NCBI GenBank assembly: GCA_963682175.1
Contig: OY821784.1
Coordinates: 20,689,621-20,753,620 of the forward strand
Direction: 5' to 3'
DNA length: 64,000 nucleotides
DNA from: Triglochin maritima
Lineage: Eukaryota; Streptophyta; Magnoliopsida; Alismatales; Juncaginaceae
Shown: one piece after another, positions 11,945-21,259 of the stretch
Layout: every line of letters starts with the position of its first letter
How positions within the stretch are numbered: position 1 is the stretch's first letter
Notes under the pieces: generated by a model
The model's input: the letters and a program-made list of their open reading frames with translations, nothing else
What the model was told of the DNA's origin: nothing
The model's database searches: none
Program-made: the position numbers and the translations under genes

Positions 11945-14900
11945 ATGAATATCCTAGTGTGGAATGTGCGCGGTGCAAATGGAACCAGCCGAGCACTTAT
12001 GATTAGGGGTCGTATAAAGGAGGTGAATTCGGATGTGGTTTGCCTTGTGGAACATAAGGTGAAGCTTAAGAAGATTGAGCACTTCAGAAGAGCGATTTGG
12101 CCTAGTGCTTGGATATCAAATAGTTTGGTGGTGGATTCCGGCCGAATTTTGGTTCTTTGGAACGACCAAATAGTGGATATGAGAGTTGCATATGAGACCT
12201 CACAACTACTTCATTTCAGGGCACGTTGGATAAGGGACGGTTTTGATTTTGACCTCACGGCTGTCTACGGTGATAATGGCCATGTGGATCGCCGTAAATT
12301 GTGGAGTGATCTTCTCCTAGCAGCACCACCCGCATGTAGGCCATGGATGGTGGGGGGTGATTTCAATTGTATTCGGAGGGTGAGTGAAAAGAGAGGAGGG
12401 ATTGCTGGAAATGAGGTTGCTATGGCAGAATTTAATGATTGCATTGATGCCCTCGAACTCCTTGAGATGCCGTCCACGGGGGGGGGGGGGGGGGGGGGGG
12501 GGATTTACGTGGTCTAACTCCTCCGAGGGTAGTGCATGTATCGAGACGCAGATTGACCGAATCTTGATAAACAATGCATGGCTTGAATTATTCCCGGAAT
12601 CCTACTATCTTGTGGGTGCAAAAGACTTGAGTGATCACACCATGCTTCTTATGAAGACGGACGGAAATGCAAGGCGGAAGAAGAAGATGTTTCGCTTCGA
12701 AAATCATTGGGCTGGCCATGAGGACTTCCATGGGCTGGTTGCACGTGCATGGACCACCTACGTGAGGGGCACACCCATGTTTCGCGTGGCAGCAAAATTA
12801 CAAGAAGTTAAGAAGAGCCTTGTTCGGTGGAGTATCTCAAAGTTTGGGAATGTCACAAATAAGGTGGGAGAGGCGCGTGCTACACTCGAGAAAGTGAGGA
12901 AAAAACGTCTTGAAAACCCCGTTGATGCTGACCTCTCCCGCGCCGAAGGAGCTGCAAAGGACTCCTTTGCTCGAACCCTTGTTTGGGAGGAGTCTATAAC
13001 CCGACAAAAATCAAGGGTGAAGTGGTTAAAAGAGGGGGACCGGAACACTAGATTTTTCCATGCACACCTTCGAGTGAGGAGAGCCACCAACCAAGTGAGA
13101 AGAGTGTGTGAGGGTGCAACCATCATTGAGGAAGAGGGTGCGATCCGTGACGCCTTTCGGCGGTTTTATACTAACTTGTTTGCCAATGATTTGCAGGTAA
13201 TACCCATTCCCCCCTCCCTCTCCTTACCGCACCTCCGTCGGGAGGAGGGAGTGGAGCTTCTACGTAGCCTTGACATGAAAGAGTTGGAAGATGTAGTGTT
13301 GACCGCAAATGTTGATAAAGCGCCGGGACCCGATGGGTTCAATGCTAAATTCTTCAAAGCTGCATGGGAACTCATTAAAAAAGACGTGTTCAAGGCCATA
13401 CACTCCTGCCTGGATAACGGAAAGGTGTTGGCCAAATGGAACTTTACATCACTTACGCTCATCCCAAAGAAGAAGGTACCGGTTTCAGTGGAAGATTATA
13501 GACCCATAGCTTTATGCAATATGACGTATCGATTCACTTCAAAGGTGCTTGCGAATCATCTTAAGAAGGTGTTGCCACGACTTATTGGAGAAAATCAAAG
13601 TGCGTTTGTAAAAGGCCGGCGCATTGGGGACAACATTCTTCTTGCACACGAGCTATGTCATAACCTCCACCTCGACAAAGGACAAGGAAGAATGTGTATC
13701 AAACTTGATATCAGGAAAGCTTATGAGTCCATCTCATGGACTTTCTTGGAGGGAGTTTTGCAGCGTTTTGCGTTTCCGGTTAAGTGGAGACGCCTAATCA
13801 TGAATTGTGTTCGAGCTTCGTTTGTGGTGACGGTTAATGGTGCAAACTCCTCAAGTTTCGTGGACAGCAATAGATTGAGACAAGGTGACCCTTTGGCTCC
13901 CTATCTATTTTTTATGTGTATGGAAGTTCTGAGCAAGATGGTAAAGGAGGCGGTTATAGATGGGCGCATTCAGCCACTTACGTGTCGAGATATCGCTGTC
14001 TCACACCTTTTTGCTGATGACGTCCTCCTATTTGCACAAGCAACCAAGGCAAATGCAAGGGCAATTCGAGGTGTCCTCGAGGAGTTCACGTCTTGTTCGG
14101 GGCTGAGCTTTAATGTGTCAAAAAGCCAAATCTTCATGGGAGGTGATGCACGGGACGACTCATGGATTGCAGCACACCTTCGGATGGAGCGAAAAGAGTT
14201 CCCCGTCACCTATCTTGGGCTGCCGTTGTTCTCGGGAAGGATGGGGGAAAGCCATTGCACGACACTTGTAAATAAGGTGAAAGCACGACTGAGCACATGG
14301 CAGGAAAACTTCTTCTCCATTGCTGGAATGGTGGAACTTGTAAGGAGTGTGCTCGTATCCCTCAGTGTCTATTGGACCTCCGCGTTCCTCCTTCCCCGGA
14401 AAACCTTACAAGAGATTGAGAGTCTCATGTGCCACTTCAATTGGGGAGGTCCAAGAAAATGGGTTGCGGTAGCATGGAGAGATATATGCACACCAAAGGA
14501 GGAAGGTGGCCTTGGCCTCAAACGCCTATTGGACTGGAATGATGTTGGCCTCTTGCGTCTATTCTGGCTGGTGGTGGCGGAAGAACAATCACTTTGGGTC
14601 AAGTGTGTGCGCTGGAAATACTTGAGAAACCGATCCAACTAGCTAGCACGTCCCCCACCCACCTCTTCTTGGGCTTGGAAGGGGCTCCTTAGAGTTCGAG
14701 AAATAGCAAGACGGCATATACGGTATGAGGTGGGAAATGGTGAAGACATCCGCTTCTTCCAATATCCTTGGTGTGGACAACCATTCCAATGTGAAAATTG
14801 GGGGGACCGATGACATTATGAGTTGGGAGTGCCTTGGGACATAAAAGTCTCATACTTTATAAAAGATGGAGTGTGGATGCTGCCCCCCCCAAGATCTACA

Positions 14901-15548
14901 TTGATGGAGTAAATCCACTCGAGGATAGCAAACACTCAAATACATGGCGGCTTCAACCAGCCAAAGAGGATAGAGGGCAAGGGAACCATACTTGGGATAC
15001 GAGAGGTGTGGACATGGGTAAAGCCACCAGGAAGGAAGGTTTCGTGGGCTGGTATGGTGTGGCATAAGAATGTTATCCCAAAGCACGCACTCACAGCTTG
15101 GAGGGCTTTGAGGGGCTGGTTACTCACAAAGAAACTTATGAACAAACGCGGAGCAAAGCACGACCCGATTTGCAGCCTTTGTGAGAGGGACGAGGAAGAT
15201 TTGGAGCATCTTTTCTGGGGGTGTACGTTCATCAAGGAGGTTTGGGTAGCCCTTCTACACTTACTGAAAATTAGTGACCGATATGCACATTCGCTAGAAG
15301 GAGAAGCAATACGACTAGCACATGCTCGTGGTAGCCGGCTTGGGAAAGTTGTAAGGCGTTGGGCCTTCAATGCTATGATACACGAGTGCTGGCTTGAACG
15401 AAATCGACGAATTTTTGAGGGAGAAAAGCTATTGCCAAGGGACATAGTAGCTGCCAGCAAAGATACCATTCGCTGCCTATGGGATCGAGTGAAGAACCTT
15501 GCGAAGGAGGCGGAGGAGGAGCATGATTTCCAGAACATGTGGAGTTAG
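11945..15548 (+). pseudogene. LINE B ORF2 (APE endonuclease / RT / zf-RVT), frameshifted
   Basis: ORF2 starts four bases after ORF1. The endonuclease opens with 'MNILVWNVRGANG' (catalytic Asn), has 'LVEHKVKLKK' (catalytic Glu region) and 'WMVGGDFNCIRR' near 12345 (catalytic Asp/Asn). A run of 25 G (12478-12502) then shifts the frame. The next frame is open to 14642 and carries 'DKAPGPDGFNAKF', 'SAFVKGRRIGDNILLAHE', 'KLDIRKAY', 'RQGDPLAPYLFF' and FADD near 14010, so all RT core motifs are present. TAG at 14640-14642 and a damaged stretch to 15005 follow. 15006-15548 is open again and holds the zf-RVT domain ('CSLCERDEEDLEHLFWGC') and the 'HECWLERNRRIFE' tail typical of plant LINEs. Confidence 0.92.
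12478..12502 (+). repeat. poly-G run (25 G) in LINE B ORF2
   Basis: Twenty-five consecutive G occupy the place where LINE D reads 'ccggtggtgagttcacg' (near 27990), encoding TGGEFTW. The run lengthens the Gly stretch and shifts ORF2 from frame 2 to frame 3. Slippage of a GGTGG seed or a consensus error could explain it. Confidence 0.85.
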
Positions 15549-15769
15549 GAGATAGTTGGCTTGATTGAAATGTTGTATATGAAGGAATCTTCTTTGTCTT
15601 TACCTACTTTGTTCCTAAATAGGTCATACGTATATGAGTAGTAGGGTGAGGCCGGGTATGCATGTTGTATGCCCCGCACACTTCTTTCAAACAATTTTGG
15701 TAGGATGTAATCGTTATTTTCAGTAATATACTTCGAGGCTAAGCCTCCCTTTTTGCCTTGCAAAAAAAA

Positions 15770-15782
15770 GGAGTACTAAAAA
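15770..15782. repeat. Target-site duplication of LINE B, right copy
   Basis: An exact copy of GGAGTACTAAAAA (9716-9728) begins immediately after the LINE B A tail. Confidence 0.75.
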
Positions 15783-15838
15783 TAAGAATTAATCTTGTCT
15801 AAGTGTGCCCAAAGTGTCCACATGTGCCCAAAGTGTTC
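15783..15838. other. Short unassigned spacer with a 19-bp tandem duplicate
   Basis: This stretch lies between the LINE B target duplication and recognisable Athila LTR sequence. It holds two copies of 'gtgcccaaagtgt' starting at 15805 and 15824 (period 19 bp). I see no gene. It may be a subfamily-specific part of the LTR. Confidence 0.5.
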
Positions 15839-16840
15839 ACGGTTTAGTCGGGTTGTTGGTTATGTTGTTTTATGTCCATTTATATTATTCTTTTAGTCTC
15901 ATACCGGGGGATTGTCCGCGATTGCGTTTTTCTATGACTATAAATAGAACTCTTCATTCTCCTTTGTATTTACCCATTGTTTGGTAGCATTCTCTCTACT
16001 TGGAATAAGCATTGGAGCAAAAACTCAAGGTAGAGAAGAATGCTACTTGGAATATGAGTCTTTTCAATAACATAATTTTTTAGTTAGTTTTATATTGTCA
16101 CTTTTTTGCATGCTTAGTTTAATTTCGTTTTGCCTTCTTTTTCTAATGAATAGTGAGTAGTTCTATCCCCATTTGGGGTGGAGGTAATGTAGAATATGTG
16201 ATGTTTTTGGTTGCTTCTATTTCTGTCATTTCATATGCTTAATATAGATCTATAACTTGTAGCAGATTAAACTTGTATTAGATGGGATAATGTCCACACT
16301 AGGTACTTATCTCATGCTAGCTTTAGAGTTTATCTTGTTGCTTGATATGATTTGATGGGAATGGCTTGTGATATATGGATCCATCTTTGGTGCACATTTA
16401 CATGAATGATTTATGTTGTATGTAGGATTGATTGATGTTTTAATGGCCACACTAGGTACTTATTGCATGATTGACAAATCTAAAATCAACCTCAACTTTA
16501 GGTGAGATATGCATGTTCATGGTTTGCCATGTAGTGTTATGTATCCTACACTTAGATTCTACACTAGCTTCTACTTGTATGCCACACAACCTACACTTGT
16601 TTCTAATTGAAAAGAAGAGCCACTCACACACACATACCTACACACACCCACTCAATGGGGTTTAGTTTTATTGATTGTTCATTCTTAGTTTAGTGTAGTT
16701 TAATCAAACTCCTTCTCCCATCTTGTTTCCCACTCGCCTTCGACCTAACCAAACTCGACACACCTCCCTGTGGATCAACCCGTATTTGACACCGCTTCAC
16801 CTTGGCCATGCACTTGCGGTTTTTATAACTCATTCACTCA
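15839..16840 (+). mobile_element. Athila-lineage 5' LTR, left-truncated
   Basis: The sequence follows the plus-strand Athila LTRs at 28430 and 57582 from 'gtttagtcggg' onward. It includes the 'tcccataccgggggattgtcc'-type segment, a TATA box, 'ttggtagcattctctctactt', the '(a)tccccatttggggtgg' inverted segment and the 'gatcaacccgtatttgacaccgcttc..gccatgcacttgcggtt' end. It finishes CACTCA at 16840, directly followed by a primer-binding site. The first 400 or so bases of the LTR are missing. Confidence 0.85.
15939..15946 (+). promoter_or_regulatory. TATA box of Athila LTR
   Basis: TATAAATA is followed by 'gaactctt'. The same box stands at the same place in the solo LTR (29103-29110) and, on the minus strand, in the LTR at 59614-61012 (60476-60483). 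It is degraded to TCTAAATA near 58088. Confidence 0.6.
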
Positions 16841-16846
16841 AGTTTT

Positions 16847-16860
16847 TGGCGTCGTTGTGG
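16847..16860 (+). promoter_or_regulatory. Primer-binding site, tRNA-Asp type (Athila)
   Basis: TGGCGTCGTTGTGG lies six bases after the LTR end. It resembles the complement of the plant tRNA-Asp 3' end (TGGCGCCGTTGCCGGGG), the primer described for Athila-type elements. The other copy here is at 55555-55573. Confidence 0.7.
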
Positions 16861-17917
16861 GGAGGTACTTTGTCCAGACTTCGGTTTGGACGATTCGAGT
16901 GAGTTTAATTTTTAGTTTTTAGTTTCGGTTTATTTCAGGGATCCTAAGGATCAAGGGAGGTAACTGGAGAAATTGGAGGGAGCAATACACTGAAGTGACC
17001 ACCAATCAACGGTCTGGGACCGCCAACTGGCGATCGGGTGAGCTTTGTTTGCCCCAATGTTTGTTCTGGTTGTTTGCTTGTTCATCTTAGTTGTCTAGGA
17101 GTTCAATTTTGCATGTTTTAACCTTTAGTTAGCTCCCACATCAATCAATTCCCTTTTAAGACAACTTGGACCATAAAATTCAAAGCAAAAGATTAGATTG
17201 ATTGCCATCTAGGTCATGCATCATTTGTAGAACTTGCACGCACTCGTCTTTCTTTTCTTTACATTGTTGTTGTTGATTGCTGGCGTGAGGTACGTGCACT
17301 AATTCTCTCATTCATCCATGGTTAAAGCATGCATTAGTTAGTAAGGTGCATCAAAATAAGAGTGAGGTGAGCGTTTGTTTGGAGAGTTGATTGCTAGATT
17401 AAGACTCAAAACGTTACTAAGGAGGGGTTGTCCCATAAAAGATAAGGTGAGGGATTTCATCACCCTTTCCTTTGCCCCAAAAATCACTCTTAATCAAAGC
17501 CTTAATTCTAAAAGCAAGTAGACATTGGCCTAAGGATTTCAGACGCACTAGGAGAGTCATCGAGTTGAGACCGTCATGAGCTGATCGGCGTTGCCTGCCT
17601 TGTCAATAGTAGGAGGTACTGGATCTCCGGATCTGGTATCACTTGCTGGGCATTGTGGTCTTAGTTGTAGGGAGTTGTGGCGTGTCGTGACTAGTGATCT
17701 CGAAGTTAAGTGTCGTCTAGCCTAAGGAACCATAGCCATAAGTTGTTTGAGCCGTGCTTGCTAGATTAGGCTTCTACCTTCACCAATTAGCCACGCTAGC
17801 TCTAAATATTCTTCCTTCCTCATCTGAGTCTTCTATTCCTCTATATTCTTCGTTATAGTCTCCTCCTCTGATTACACCTTCTGTTGTCTGTTGTTTTAGA
17901 GTCTAGTTGAGCATTTT
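16861..17917 (+). other. Athila untranslated leader between PBS and gag
   Basis: About 1 kb without a plausible gene. It aligns with the reverse complement of 54530-55550 in the minus-strand Athila, for example the 'gcatgcattagttagtaaggtgca' region and the 'gattaggcttctacctt' region near the gag start. It carries the paired palindromes at 16997-17035. Confidence 0.75.
16997..17035. promoter_or_regulatory. Paired 18-bp palindromes, 21-bp spacing (Athila leader)
   Basis: GACCACCAATCAACGGTC (16997-17014) and GACCGCCAACTGGCGATC (17018-17035) are degenerate copies of GACCGCCAATTGGCGGTC, with starts 21 bp apart. The same pair with the same spacing occurs at 55383-55421, 56565-56603, 60604-60642 and 63412-63450. 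Confidence 0.8.
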
Positions 17918-18405
17918 ATGCGCGGTTGGCTCGTTCTGGTGAGAGTGCTCGACTTGAGAAAGTCTATTTTTCTGAGATGGATGGTCTAGGTGATCGGCCA
18001 TCTCTGTCTCGTGCTCCTTTGGAGCATGAGGCCGAGTTGTCTCATGGAGATGGGAGAAACTGGGTTCCACGCATGGATTACCTCGGTCCACTCCCACCCC
18101 CACGTAGACCTCCTTCGCCTCCTCCTCCGACTCGGGAGGAAGAGAAATTCGGTCAGGATCGTGTCCTTGGTGCACAACCACCTTTAGCTCGACGGGATAG
18201 ACTGATGACACTATGGGAGCAGACCCATCCTGTTCAGGCCGCACAACATTCTTGCATAGTTCTTGCCCCAACTCATGGGAATAACTATGAACTGAAACCT
18301 CAATATGTGAGCATGCTTCCTTCCTTCACTACTAATAAGGAAGATCTGTATAATTTTATACGTGAATTCGAGGAGCTATGCCCATTGTTCAAGCTTCAAC
18401 AACGT
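17918..18405 (+). pseudogene. Athila gag, 5' fragment, frameshifted and truncated
   Basis: The start MRGW matches the gag start of the minus-strand Athila at 54516. A one-base loss near 17930 then moves the reading to the frame starting at 17926. Shared features are 'RLEKVYFSEMDG', 'APLEHEAE', a Pro-rich stretch (PPPRRPPSPPPP) and 'FKLQQ' at the end. The fragment stops abruptly at about 18405, where sequence from a copia gag takes over in frame, giving a chimeric open frame from 17926 to 18636. Confidence 0.75.
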
Positions 18406-18644
18406 GAGATGCTTGACATGCTTTTAGGTAGTCAAAGACAATCACTAGATAAACATAGTTTAGGATGCAATGCAAAATTGAAAAACCACATGTCTCACAC
18501 TACAGTAATGGCAAGCATGTGTTCATTAATCATAGCTCTTCAAGTGTGTGGGTTCCTAAAACCAAAATGGTTTGGGTTCCCAAAGCTAACATTCAAGGAC
18601 CCAAAGTTGTTTGGCTACCTAAATCTACACTTGTAGGTGCTTGA
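18406..18644 (+). pseudogene. Copia gag C-terminal fragment (copy 1)
   Basis: The segment matches the last 80 or so residues of the intact gag of copy 3: 'MLLGSQRQSL' followed by repeated 'KxVWVPK'-type phrases up to the stop at 18642-18644. A one-base deletion near 18508 moves the natural frame, so the chimeric frame stops earlier at 18636. Confidence 0.75.
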
Positions 18645-19268
18645 GGAGGAAATCGGTGGTGACCGGGCAAGGTTGAGAGTCAAATTCAATGTCGGATGCA
18701 TCACAGAATGAAGGATGGAACCAATCAAAGCTTCAAAGTGGGTATAATGACTTATCCTCTAAATTTCTTTAATCAATTGGTTCTAGTCTTGGTTTTTATA
18801 TGCTTAATTGACAAATCATATATTCATTCATTGCAAATCTTTAAATTTGAATAACATCCTTTGCCTAAGTGTAAAATTTATAAATGGATGTCACAAAGGG
18901 AAATTAAACATCACATGCTTAATTGTAATATTTGCTTGATGTTAAGAGGGGAGAATTAAAATTGAACTTAATTGAAGAATCATATTCATATGGATAGCGG
19001 GAGCTTATTGAATATCATTTTCTTAGTGTAATGAAGTGCAAAATTTAGGGGTGCAACTTCATTACAAGACATCCACAATTCAATGCTTAAATCTTATAAT
19101 TTTTTATGGATGTCGAAGGGGGAGACATAATTAAGGGGGTAACTTGAAATTTGATAATAATTGAAAAAAAACTATGTACATCCATAAGGGGAGCATTTAT
19201 ATGCATAGTTTACATCTAAAAACTTCAAGTATTAAGATAAAGGTTGTCATCATCAAAAAGGGGGAGAT
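18645..19268 (+). repeat. 3' untranslated region with repeated polypurine-tract-like blocks (copy 1)
   Basis: AT-rich, no gene. It has several blocks of the form 'aaggggga' or 'gggggag' separated by diverged copies of phrases such as 'tggatgtc' and 'aacttcattacaagacatcc', and ends in the true polypurine tract 'aaaaagggggagat' immediately before the LTR. Confidence 0.7.
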
Positions 19269-20792
19269 TGTTGGCTTTTTGGCCTTAATCTATGTTTTGA
19301 TGATTTAATCAACCTAATCTTAGTTGTGATCATGTGGAGTAGCACACATATTTCATTGCATATATATTTCTTTATGCTAACATCTATAGGTGATCAAGAC
19401 TCAAGGAAGAAAGGAAATCAAGTCAAGACATGTAATAAAGCTCATTTGAAGACATGTAATATTGATTTATTTTGAGTCTTAGGAGCTTTGTGTAATTGAG
19501 CATACTTGAGCTAAAACCTACTCAAACACACACACTAGTTTCCTTATAGAAGTCACACACAAAATTTCACATAATTTGACTTCAACAGATCACCCAAACT
19601 TAGACCGGAAAATACCAAATCTTAACCTGAATTGTCTGCCCACATTCGGTCGACCGAAACAGACTGTTCGGTCGACCGAGTGATCATATTCCTGTTAGTT
19701 TTTTACTGCCCAAGTTCGGTCTACCGTCCAAACCTTTTCAGTCGACCGAGTAACAACATTTTTCCGACCGTTTGTTTTGTCGTATATACCCAACGGTCGT
19801 ATTCGTATTATTCCTAAATACCCCAAATACATTTAGTGTATCGGTCTACCGAGGACCTTGTTCGGTCAACTGAACTAAGACATCTCGACAAACCAAAAAT
19901 TCCTGTTGGTCTTCGGTCGACCGTGGACCTTGTTTCGGTCGACCTAATTTAATCATGTTTGCCAACCCAGAAGAGCCTGGTAGTTTTTGGTCGACCAAAC
20001 CTATCTCGGTGTTCGACTGATAACTTAAGTGTACCCAGAACATAGCCTTTGGCGGTCGATCATTACTTAACCGGTCGACCGAACTGAGTTCATTTTTGCC
20101 AAACGGTCAACTGTTCTGCCCGTTTCCGTCGACCGAACTCATACAGAAATGTGTCCTGCAAGTTTTTATTTTGTGTATCTTCCACAATCTTTTACCAAAC
20201 TTGTCCCAACGGCTATAATTCACTTAGAACTTATAAATAGGTGTTTCTTTGACACAATTACACAACTCTCACACTTCCATTTGTAACATACACTAGATAG
20301 ATACTCCCAAGCTCAAATTTCACAAATCCTACACTCTAAGCCTAAGTTCCACACATTTGATCATAGCCAAATCATACTCAAAGTGTGCTCAATATTTAGA
20401 GAGTGTTGTCCCACTCACTTGTTGTTCAAGAAGCAAGGATTTCGGTGAAATCCCGAAGTGTTCTCTCTCGGATTGTGAGAGGAAGAAGGTCAAGCAAGCG
20501 AGGGTGTTCGTAGTGCTTGTGTTGTAAAGGCGTTCTCTCCCGGCCCATAATGGGGAGTGGTTAGTGAAGTCGTGAGCGGAGCTCGGTGATCCGAGCAGAA
20601 CTTGTAAGAGAGGACTAGGACCCGGGTGGGGTGTCAAACATCTGTAAAATCTCCCGTCTCCATTGTGGTTTCCATTATCTCCCTCCTTACTTGCTTGTTT
20701 GTTTTAAATTCCGTTGTGAATATCTTGATTGATTAAACAAGTAGGTAATTGGCTTAAAAGTGATTAGAATTAGAGACCCTCATGATCCTACA
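19269..20792 (+). mobile_element. 3' LTR of gag-only copia element, copy 1
   Basis: It starts TGTTGGCTTTTTGGCC and ends GATCCTACA, the termini of all LTRs of this family. It contains a cluster of CGGTCGACCG-like palindromes (about 19645-20140), a TATA box (20232-20239) and the conserved 'ctctcccggcccataatgggg' stem region near 20530. No PBS follows; LINE C starts at 20793. Confidence 0.9.
19645..20140. repeat. CGGTCGACCG palindrome array (copia copy 1 LTR)
   Basis: There are about fifteen exact or one-to-two-base-off copies of CGGTCGACCG at irregular spacing of roughly 20-50 bp. Many variants fit CpG decay (CGGTCAACTG, CGGTCTACCG). The cluster sits in the U3-like part upstream of the TATA box. 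Confidence 0.85.
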
Positions 20793-21250
20793 GGAACAAG
20801 CTTAGGGTTTGAAGGCCAGCATGTGATGGGAAGGGGGAAAAGAAGTTGGGGGCTGTGGGGAGCCCAATCTGAATGGTCTCAATGGCGTGTATGAGTGCAC
20901 CTCCGTTCCCAGCCATCTACGCCAAAGGGGAAATATCATCACTAGATCGAGCGCTATAAGGGATAAAATAGGCATAAGGGGCTTGTGTAGATTCTAAGCT
21001 CTTGTTGATTTTGAAGGAGGAGGGGAGGAGGAAGTTATTGTAACCGAGGAAATGGATGTAGGAAGCACAATTGAAGTTCCCTTTCAGGGTGTGGGTTGGA
21101 AGAAGAGGAATTGTAGTAAGGCTTTACCCCACCACTTCCGGTGGATCTTGAAGTACTATCTCGACAACCCTAGGCTTTCCGTGCTATTCAAGAGAAGGGG
21201 TTGGAACAACAAAAAGGGAACTGAGGCGGTAAGGGACGAAAGTCCCATAT
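20793..21250 (+). pseudogene. LINE C ORF1 tail remnant
   Basis: It lies immediately upstream of the ORF2 start at 21260. A 90-codon open stretch at 21052 runs into ORF2 in another frame. Similarity to the LINE B ORF1 tail is not obvious by eye, so the assignment is by position. Confidence 0.4.
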
Positions 21251-21259
21251 TGCAAAATC

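Larger units (their letters stand above)
9729..15769 (+). mobile_element. LINE B, near full-length L1-like retrotransposon
   Basis: This is a full-length LINE of about 6 kb. It has a short purine-rich 5' UTR, ORF1 (9781-11940), ORF2 (11945-15548), a 3' UTR (15549-15761) and a short A tail (15762-15769). Both ends are fixed by the 13-bp direct repeat GGAGTACTAAAAA. ORF1 and ORF2 lie in different frames, four bases apart. One stop in ORF1, a poly-G frameshift in ORF2 and a disrupted stretch at 14640-15005 make it defective, but it is the best-preserved LINE here and serves as the reference for A, C and D. Confidence 0.92.
18406..20792 (+). mobile_element. Gag-only copia element, copy 1, 5'-truncated
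   Basis: This keeps only the 3' part of the family represented by 29607-34582 and 46853-52139: the gag C-terminal tail (18406-18644), the 3' untranslated region with polypurine repeats (18645-19268) and a complete 3' LTR (19269-20792). The 5' LTR, primer site and most of gag are gone. The break at 18405 joins it to an Athila gag. The right end 'gatcctaca' abuts LINE C. Confidence 0.88.

Noticed and set aside
19632..19817. Small open frames in copia LTRs (also 29964, 33618, 51411)
   Set aside because: They change length between LTR copies and have no conserved start; non-coding LTR.
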